In this document: piece after piece, positions 59,014-64,000 of the stretch
How positions within the stretch are numbered: position 1 is the first letter of the stretch
How the letters are laid out: every line of letters begins with the position of its first letter
From: Sorangium cellulosum
GTDB lineage: Bacteria; Myxococcota_A; Polyangia; Polyangiales; Polyangiaceae
NCBI RefSeq assembly: GCF_002950945.1
Contig: NZ_CP012673.1
Span: forward strand, 4,339,001-4,403,000
DNA length: 64,000 nucleotides
Direction of reading: 5' to 3'
Made by a program: the position numbers and the translations under genes
Notes under the pieces: generated by a model
What the model saw: the letters and a program-made list of their open reading frames with translations, nothing else
Databases searched by the model: none
What the model was told of the DNA's origin: nothing

Positions 59014-60066
59014 TCACGGCGGGCAGGCGGCGGGCGGGCTGAAGAGCACCGGGGCCAGGCGCCGGTAATCCTCGTTCGGCACGCCGCCGCGGAGGTCGCC
59101 GCTCAGCTTGTAATAAAAGCACCGCGCCGGGGCGATCCCGGCGGCCGTATAGGTCGTCACGTCGCTCGGCATGTTGCCGAAGGCGAAGGACGGCACGACG
59201 CCGGTGCGCGCCCGGAGCCACTCGAGCTCGATCGTCTTGTAGCTGGCCGCGGCGGGGCCGAAGGCGCCGGTGACGCCGACCGTGGTGTGGAGGATGCCCG
59301 GCGGGAAGCCCTGCGCCTTCAGCCACGCCCTCGTGTTCGCCACGAGCCACTCGGGGCGCGCGGTCAGGTACAGGAGGTGGACGCCGCTGCCGGCGAGGGC
59401 CTGCATCGTCGCGGCCGCGCCCGGGTGCGCGTCGGGCGGCCCGCCGCCCACGAGCTCGCCGAGCACGGCCAGCTCGCTCGAGGTGAGCGTCCCGTCGATG
59501 TCGGAGACGGCCACCCGCGCGCCGGGCGGGAGGACCTCGATGAACAGATCCGCGCTCGTGCCGTCGCCGACCACGGCGAGGTGGACGCGGTGCCGGCCGA
59601 CCCCGAGGCGCCGCCCCGCGGTGAGATCGAGGTAGACGCGCCCGCCGGTGTCCCGGATCCCCTCCGTGGTCGGATGCAGCCGGTCGTCTCCGCTGGTCCT
59701 GTTCGTGCCGAGCCGCTCCCACACGCCGCTGCAGCCGCGGAGGAGGTAGGCCTCGACGTCCTCGTCCTCGAGGTCGTCGTCGTACGGCCCGTACGCGAAC
59801 TTCGCGATCGCCCACTGCGGCCCCTCGGGGCGCACGAAGAGGTCGCGCCCGCGGTGGCGCGGCCACCCGGACGCGACGAGGCGCGAGCGCGTGTGCCTGA
59901 AGCCGCGCGGCAGGGCCGTGGGCGGCGGCGCGTCGCACGCCGGGCGGGCGGGGCAGGCCCCCGCGCGGGCCGGCGCGAGCGCGGGCGGGGCGGCGGAGCG
60001 CGGGGCGGAGCAGCCGGCGAGCGGCAGGGCTGCGAGGGCGAGCAGGGCGGATCGAAGGGGGCGCAT
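59014..60066 (-). CDS. Lipin-like LNS2-domain lipoprotein
   Basis: A 350-residue protein from ATG 60066 with lipobox LALAALPLAGC. Residues about 60-200 form a beta-sandwich-like region (DLFVRPEGPQWAIAKFAYG, GGRVYLDLTAGRRLGVGRH). The C-terminal part has VAVSDIDGTLTSSE (D-x-D-G-T), LLYLTARPEWLVANTRAWL and a Lys in AASYKTIELEW, the plan of the LNS2 phosphatase domain of lipins/Smp2 and of APP1-like phosphatidate phosphatases. This suggests an envelope phosphatase acting on a lipid such as phosphatidic acid. It is downstream of the flavoprotein gene (32-base gap). Confidence 0.82.
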   Translation of the reverse strand: MRPLRSALLALAALPLAGCSAPRSAAPPALAPARAGACPARPACDAPPPTALPRGFRHTRSRLVASGWPRHRGRDLFVRPEGPQWAIAKFAYGPYDDDLEDEDVEAYLLRGCSGVWERLGTNRTSGDDRLHPTTEGIRDTGGRVYLDLTAGRRLGVGRHRVHLAVVGDGTSADLFIEVLPPGARVAVSDIDGTLTSSELAVLGELVGGGPPDAHPGAAATMQALAGSGVHLLYLTARPEWLVANTRAWLKAQGFPPGILHTTVGVTGAFGPAAASYKTIELEWLRARTGVVPSFAFGNMPSDVTTYTAAGIAPARCFYYKLSGDLRGGVPNEDYRRLAPVLFSPPAACPP

Positions 60067-60098
60067 GCCGTACCGCGGAGAGGCGCGCTCCGGCGCGT

Positions 60099-61268
60099 TC
60101 ACGTCCAGAAGCCCGTCGCGTGGCCGAGGAGCGAGGCGCCGGTCTGGCCGAACCACCCCTCGGCGGCGGCCGCGTGCTGGGAGAACGTGTGGATGTCCCG
60201 GAACCGCCGCTGCATGGGCGACACGTCGCGGGCCGCGCCGCCGCCGGCGGCCTGGTAGCAGGCGTCCACCGTGCGGACCGCCGCCTCCGTCGCCCAGGCG
60301 AGGGCGCCCGAGATGCGCGGCGCGAGGGCGGCCGCGGCCGCGGGGTCGTTGACGCACGTGGCCCAGAGCTCGTCGCCCGTCTCGCGCAGGAGGGCGCGGG
60401 CGGCCCGCACGTTCATCTCGGCGCGGCCGAGGTGCACCTGGAACAGCGGCGAGTCGGCGAGCTCGGCGCGCGCGTAGAGCCGCTTCTTGCCGGAGCGCGC
60501 GAGCGTCACCATGTCGTCGAGCGCGCCCTGGGCGATCCCCACCCCCACGGCGCCCATGTGCAGCACGAAGTGCAGGACGGGCGCGACGAAGCCGGGGATG
60601 GGCACGGTCGACCGGCCGTTGAAGATGTCGAAGCTGCTCTCCGCGGGGCAGAACGCGCCCTCGACCGCGATGTCGTGGCTGCCGGTGCCGCGCAGGCCGA
60701 GCACCGACCACGTGTCGAGGACGCGCACCTCGCTCGCCGGGAACAGCATGCCCCGCATCTCGGGCGCGCCGGTCGCCGCGTTGATCCGCGGGCGGCCGCC
60801 GTCCATGAGCACGCAGTTCCCGAACAGGTAGCTCGCGTGCTCGCAGCCGCTCGCGAAGCTCCAGCGCCCCGTGACGCGGTAGCCGCCCTCGGCCTCGTGG
60901 GCCTCGCCCTGCGCGTTGAAGCCGCCGCCGATGATCACGTCCGGCCCGGCGGCGTAGACGGCGTCGAAGCGCTCGCGCGAGAGGAGCGCGAACAGGTGCG
61001 GGCTCTCCGAGCCGATCATCACCGTCCAGCCGGTGGCCCCGTCCGCCCGGGCGAGCGCCTCGAGGACCTCCATCCCGGTGCGCATGTCCACCTCGTGGCC
61101 GCCGTGGCTCCGCGGGAGGAACATCCGGAAGCAGCCCGCGGCCTTGAGCTCGCCGAGCAGGTCCGGAGGGAGGCGCCGCGCCGCGTCGATCTCCGCGCTG
61201 CGGGCGTTGATCGCGGGGGCCAGATCCCGGACGGCCTGCAGCACCTTTGCCGCGTGTTCGTTCTTCAT
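60099..61268 (-). CDS. Acyl-CoA dehydrogenase-like flavoprotein (HsaA-type)
   Basis: A 389-residue protein from ATG 61268 behind AAGGAG. It has the acyl-CoA dehydrogenase fold: LPRSHGGHEVDMRTGMEVLE, VTGRWSFASGCEHASYLFGN, WSVLGLRGTGSHDIAVEG and DIHTFSQHAAAAEGWFG. The catalytic YEGT Glu motif of true dehydrogenases is absent. The C-terminal half (GALAWATEAAVRTVDACYQA) resembles two-component flavin monooxygenases such as HsaA or aromatic hydroxylases, which need a separate flavin reductase. Substrate unknown, and no reductase gene adjoins. Confidence 0.87.
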   Translation of the reverse strand: MKNEHAAKVLQAVRDLAPAINARSAEIDAARRLPPDLLGELKAAGCFRMFLPRSHGGHEVDMRTGMEVLEALARADGATGWTVMIGSESPHLFALLSRERFDAVYAAGPDVIIGGGFNAQGEAHEAEGGYRVTGRWSFASGCEHASYLFGNCVLMDGGRPRINAATGAPEMRGMLFPASEVRVLDTWSVLGLRGTGSHDIAVEGAFCPAESSFDIFNGRSTVPIPGFVAPVLHFVLHMGAVGVGIAQGALDDMVTLARSGKKRLYARAELADSPLFQVHLGRAEMNVRAARALLRETGDELWATCVNDPAAAAALAPRISGALAWATEAAVRTVDACYQAAGGGAARDVSPMQRRFRDIHTFSQHAAAAEGWFGQTGASLLGHATGFWT

Positions 61269-61520
61269 CGCTCGCTCCTTGCCACCCTCGTGGCAGCGAC
61301 GCCCGGAGGCGTCCCAAAGCGGCTCATCTTAGTTCGATCCACCGGCGCGGCGTCGACTTTTCAGGCGGCCTCGCCGCCGCGTGGCCGCGTCGACGTGGTG
61401 GTCGGCTTCGGCATACGGCGGCTCGATCAGCAGCGCTGTCCTACCGCGTTTTCCCCCGGGTCCGCCCCCGCGCGCGCGCTCACGCCCGGACGCGCGCGCG
61501 CTCGTGTCCGGACGCGCGCG

Positions 61521-62984
61521 TCAGCGCGGGTCGGTGACGCGGCCCATGAACAGCACGGTCCCCGTCGCGGTGTCGCGGATCAGGAACACGAACGGGTGAT
61601 CGGCGCGGAACACCGGGATCGCGGCCGGAGCCGCCCGCGTGGACATGACGACGCCGGTGGCCGCGGCGGCCTCGGTCCCTTCCTCGTTGACCTCCACGAA
61701 CGCCTTGTGCCGCACCTGGGAGATGAAGAGCTTGTCGCTCCCCGTGATCCCCGAGAAGTCGGCCTTTTTCTCGTCGAACGCGAGCGGCATCCCCATCTCC
61801 GCGAGGGTCTTCGAGAGCTCGAACTCCGCGGCCATCGTGAAGCGGGGGAGCGACACGTCGACCCGCGCCGGCCGGAGCGCCTCCAGGTACTCCTTGAGCT
61901 GCCCGGCCGCGAGGCGCTGCTCCACGCCGGGCAGCCCGTCCACCGTCGCGGGCAGGAGGACGACCATGGCGAGGGCGCGCTCGGGGCTCGGCGCCTCGTA
62001 GGCGAGCTCCAGCACCGCGGCGTCCGCGGCCTGCCCGAGGCGCGCCGGGAGGGTCCTGCGCATCGTCGGCACCGAGGGCGACGTGCCGGGCTTGATCGTG
62101 AACGGCTGGTCCTTCGTGGCCTGCTTGTCGAAGGGCGTCGCCCACTTCCCCTTGAAGTAGACGGCGTTCGTGAGGACGAGCCGGGTGAGGGGGGTGATGC
62201 TGCGGGCCGGCAGCAGCTCTTTGATCTTCGCGTTCGTCTGCTGCTCGACCCACTGGTTGATGCGGCCGCGCGCCGGCTCGCTCGCGCCCTTGAAGTCGAC
62301 GAGCTCGATCCCTGCGCCGTAGTGCGCTTGGGTGGTCTCCTGGAACGCGGCCTCGACCGGCATCCCGGCCTGACCCCACAGCCGGTTGGCGATCCGGAGC
62401 TCGGGCGCCTTCTCGCCGGTCGCGAGCGTGAGCTCCCTGGTGAGCGCGCCGAACGCCGGGTGCAGCGCCTCGGGCGCGAGCTTGAATTCCAGCGCCTTCG
62501 CCATCTGGGTCGCCGTCTCGCCCCGGGCGCCGGCGTAGGTCATGGCGAGCGCGGTCGAGATGCTCGACGGCGAGAAGAAGAGCTTGCCCTTGGCGGCGGC
62601 GAGCCTGCCGTAGAGCCGCTGCGCGAACGTGGTGTTCGCGTCGACGAACCCCGCCGGCAGCGCCGCGGGCGCGCCCGGCTGGCCCGCGGCTGGCTCGGCC
62701 GCGGCGGGCTGGTCCGGCGGGGCGGCGCTCGTCGCGGCGGGCGGCGTGCGGCCCGGGCAGACGTGCTCCCAGCGGCACGCGCCCCCCTCGGCGCGCCGGC
62801 ACTGCGGATCCCCCGTGGATCCGTCGTCGCAGACACGGGCGATCATCGCGAGCGGGCCGCAGCTCGCGGGCTGGCATGTGGAGGCGGCCGGGTCCGGCGG
62901 TCTCGGCGACGTGTTGTCCCGGGGCTGGCACCCGAGGCCGAGGAGGCTGCACAGCGCGGCGGCGAACAGGATCCGTTGCGACAT
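61521..62984 (-). CDS. Lipoprotein serpin with predicted Arg P1 residue
   Basis: A 487-residue protein from ATG 62984. The lipobox is in LCSLLGLGCQP, followed by a Cys-rich linker (six Cys at about 35-80) and Pro/Ala tether. The serpin domain (about 115-487) has FFSPSSISTALAMTYAGA, VLTNAVYFKGKWATPF, VSLPRFTM and DHPFVFLIRD. The reactive loop reads VNEEGTEAAAATGVVMSTRA: Gly at P15, Thr at P14, Ala at P12-P9, so the hinge is of the inhibitory kind. Counting 17 residues from the hinge Glu puts Arg450 at P1 and Ala at P1', implying inhibition of a trypsin-like protease. It is probably displayed on the cell surface. Confidence 0.92.
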   Translation of the reverse strand: MSQRILFAAALCSLLGLGCQPRDNTSPRPPDPAASTCQPASCGPLAMIARVCDDGSTGDPQCRRAEGGACRWEHVCPGRTPPAATSAAPPDQPAAAEPAAGQPGAPAALPAGFVDANTTFAQRLYGRLAAAKGKLFFSPSSISTALAMTYAGARGETATQMAKALEFKLAPEALHPAFGALTRELTLATGEKAPELRIANRLWGQAGMPVEAAFQETTQAHYGAGIELVDFKGASEPARGRINQWVEQQTNAKIKELLPARSITPLTRLVLTNAVYFKGKWATPFDKQATKDQPFTIKPGTSPSVPTMRRTLPARLGQAADAAVLELAYEAPSPERALAMVVLLPATVDGLPGVEQRLAAGQLKEYLEALRPARVDVSLPRFTMAAEFELSKTLAEMGMPLAFDEKKADFSGITGSDKLFISQVRHKAFVEVNEEGTEAAAATGVVMSTRAAPAAIPVFRADHPFVFLIRDTATGTVLFMGRVTDPR

Positions 62985-63130
62985 GCCGCCTCGGTACCAG
63001 CGCGGGAGGGCGCTGGGAAGCGCTCGTGCGCTCGCGGGCGCCGGAGCCGGGCAAGGGGCCCGCCCCCGAGGCTGGAGTTGCTGCCGGAAGTGGAGAGTTT
63101 GCGAGAGGCGCCGGCGCGGCCGGCCGCGTC

Positions 63131-63976
63131 TCAGAAGTTGTGGATGAACGTGAACCGGCCAGCGAGCTTGTTGTCCTCGGCCTGCGTCTCGTAGCCGAGA
63201 TAGAGGAGGAGCTTGTTGCCCGTGCCGTAGTTCAGGCCGACGACGCCGCCGACCTGCAGGCTCAGGATGTCGGCCACCGAGGGCGGCACGCCCGCGGCGT
63301 CGTCGCCCGCGCTCTCGTTGAGGCCGTAGGTGAGCTCGAAGTGCGGGCCGATGCCGAAGTCGTCGGTCGGATAGACGAGGAGGAAATCCCGCGTGTAGAA
63401 GGAGTCCTGCGCGCCGTCCGTGAAGATGCTGGAGAACGACGTCGAGATCCACGACTCGAAGTAGACGGGCTTCACGTCGATGAAGGTATACAGCTGCGGT
63501 GCGATCAGCGCCGCGGGTTGACGGCTGATGAAGTTGAACCCCATGCCGACCATCGGGTTGAGGATGACGGGGCCCAGCGTGAACGCAGGACCGATGTCGA
63601 ACTCCGCGAAGCCGTACGTGGTGAGGAAGATATCGCTGGCGAGGTCGATGGGGCCGACCTTGTGCGTGGCGCCGGCCCAGACCTGGAGGCCGCCGCCGTC
63701 AGCGTCGACCCGGAACCAGCTCGGGATCTGGCTCTCCGGGGCCGGCGGCTCCGCGACCGGCTCCGTGGTGCCCGGCGCGGGCGTCGGGGCCGCCGCGTCG
63801 CCCGCGGTCGCGGGCGCGGGCGCGATCGCGGTCGGCTCCATCGGGGGAGCGCTCCCTTCCGGCGGGGCCGCGGCCGTTCCCGGATCGGCCGGGGTCGGCG
63901 CGGGATCCTGGGCCCAGGCGGCCGGCGACACGAGCAACCCCACGACGCAAGCGAGCGCCGAGCAACCTCTCCCCAT
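63131..63976 (-). CDS. Putative outer-membrane beta-barrel protein
   Basis: About 281 residues. The ATG at 63976 is preferred because GGAG lies six bases upstream and the signal peptide then starts MGRGCSALACVVGLLVSPAA; ATGs at 63988 and 63991 are alternatives. A Pro/Ala/Thr-rich spacer (about 23-85) is followed by about 190 residues of alternating strands with aromatic girdles (DIFLTTYGFAEFDIGPAFTL, VYFESWISTSFSSIFTDG) ending GRFTFIHNF, with a C-terminal Phe as in barrel proteins. No family name recognised. Confidence 0.72.
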   Translation of the reverse strand: MGRGCSALACVVGLLVSPAAWAQDPAPTPADPGTAAAPPEGSAPPMEPTAIAPAPATAGDAAAPTPAPGTTEPVAEPPAPESQIPSWFRVDADGGGLQVWAGATHKVGPIDLASDIFLTTYGFAEFDIGPAFTLGPVILNPMVGMGFNFISRQPAALIAPQLYTFIDVKPVYFESWISTSFSSIFTDGAQDSFYTRDFLLVYPTDDFGIGPHFELTYGLNESAGDDAAGVPPSVADILSLQVGGVVGLNYGTGNKLLLYLGYETQAEDNKLAGRFTFIHNF

Positions 63977-64000
63977 ACCGTTCTCCATCATCGAACTGCC

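Overview
The window reads as chromosomal DNA of a very GC-rich myxobacterium, most likely from the Sorangium/Polyangium side of the group. The grounds are very high GC at third codon positions, two eukaryote-like Ser/Thr kinases, a PP2C phosphatase and an FHA protein. There are also many lipoproteins with Gly/Ser-rich tethers, a thrombospondin type 3 protein ending in a MYXO-CTERM-like tail, PEGA-domain proteins and a bactofilin. I found no rRNA, tRNA, CRISPR array, insertion sequence or natural-product cluster. Genes sit on both strands and are tightly packed. Because of the GC bias, very long open frames lie antisense to real genes, and I left these out.

Layout, 1-11 kb: a 5'-truncated Cof-type HAD phosphatase, a HAD-fold lipoprotein and a small soluble histidine kinase come first. 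A decayed patch (about 4.0-4.8 kb) with a subtilase remnant follows, then hisB-hisH on the minus strand. A translationally coupled trio follows: Ser/Thr kinase, PEGA protein, Cys-rich lipoprotein. Next are an ABC-type ATPase and an overlapping TOPRIM-like partner, whose 3' end runs into foreign sequence without a stop.

11-23 kb: two minus-strand surface genes (a thrombospondin type 3/MYXO-CTERM protein and an OmpA-family protein) sit next to a second PEGA-lipoprotein pair that is paralogous to the first but carries a beta-propeller extension. A lipoprotein, Lon protease with a clear terminator, and a short-chain dehydrogenase follow.

23-43 kb: an AddA-like/AddB-like helicase-nuclease pair, in which both subunits appear to carry an iron-sulfur nuclease signature. 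Then come a START-like secreted protein, a bactofilin, an outer-membrane protein, a DUF99 protein, an AMIN-like protein, heme A synthase, a response regulator with diguanylate cyclase (apparent frameshift at a C8 tract), a TolC-like protein, a ccmC/ccmD-like cytochrome c maturation set with a 47-residue membrane peptide, and an acyl-CoA dehydrogenase.

43-64 kb: an FHA protein, a PP2C phosphatase fused to a CRP-like domain, a TruC-like pseudouridine synthase, an skp-fabZ-thioredoxin lipoprotein-epimerase operon, a Cys-rich lipoprotein, argJ and a DJ-1/PfpI protein. Then comes a Ser/Thr kinase fused to a macro domain, the most unusual single gene here. After it are a fumarylacetoacetase-family hydrolase, a methyltransferase, a DUF2293 protein, a HAD hydrolase, a VWA lipoprotein, a lipin-like LNS2 lipoprotein, an acyl-CoA dehydrogenase-like flavoprotein, a lipoprotein serpin with a predicted Arg P1 residue, and a putative outer-membrane protein.

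The recurring themes are phospho-signalling linked to the envelope, an unusually rich set of secreted and lipid-anchored proteins, and scattered core metabolism (histidine, arginine, heme, cytochrome c and lipid genes).
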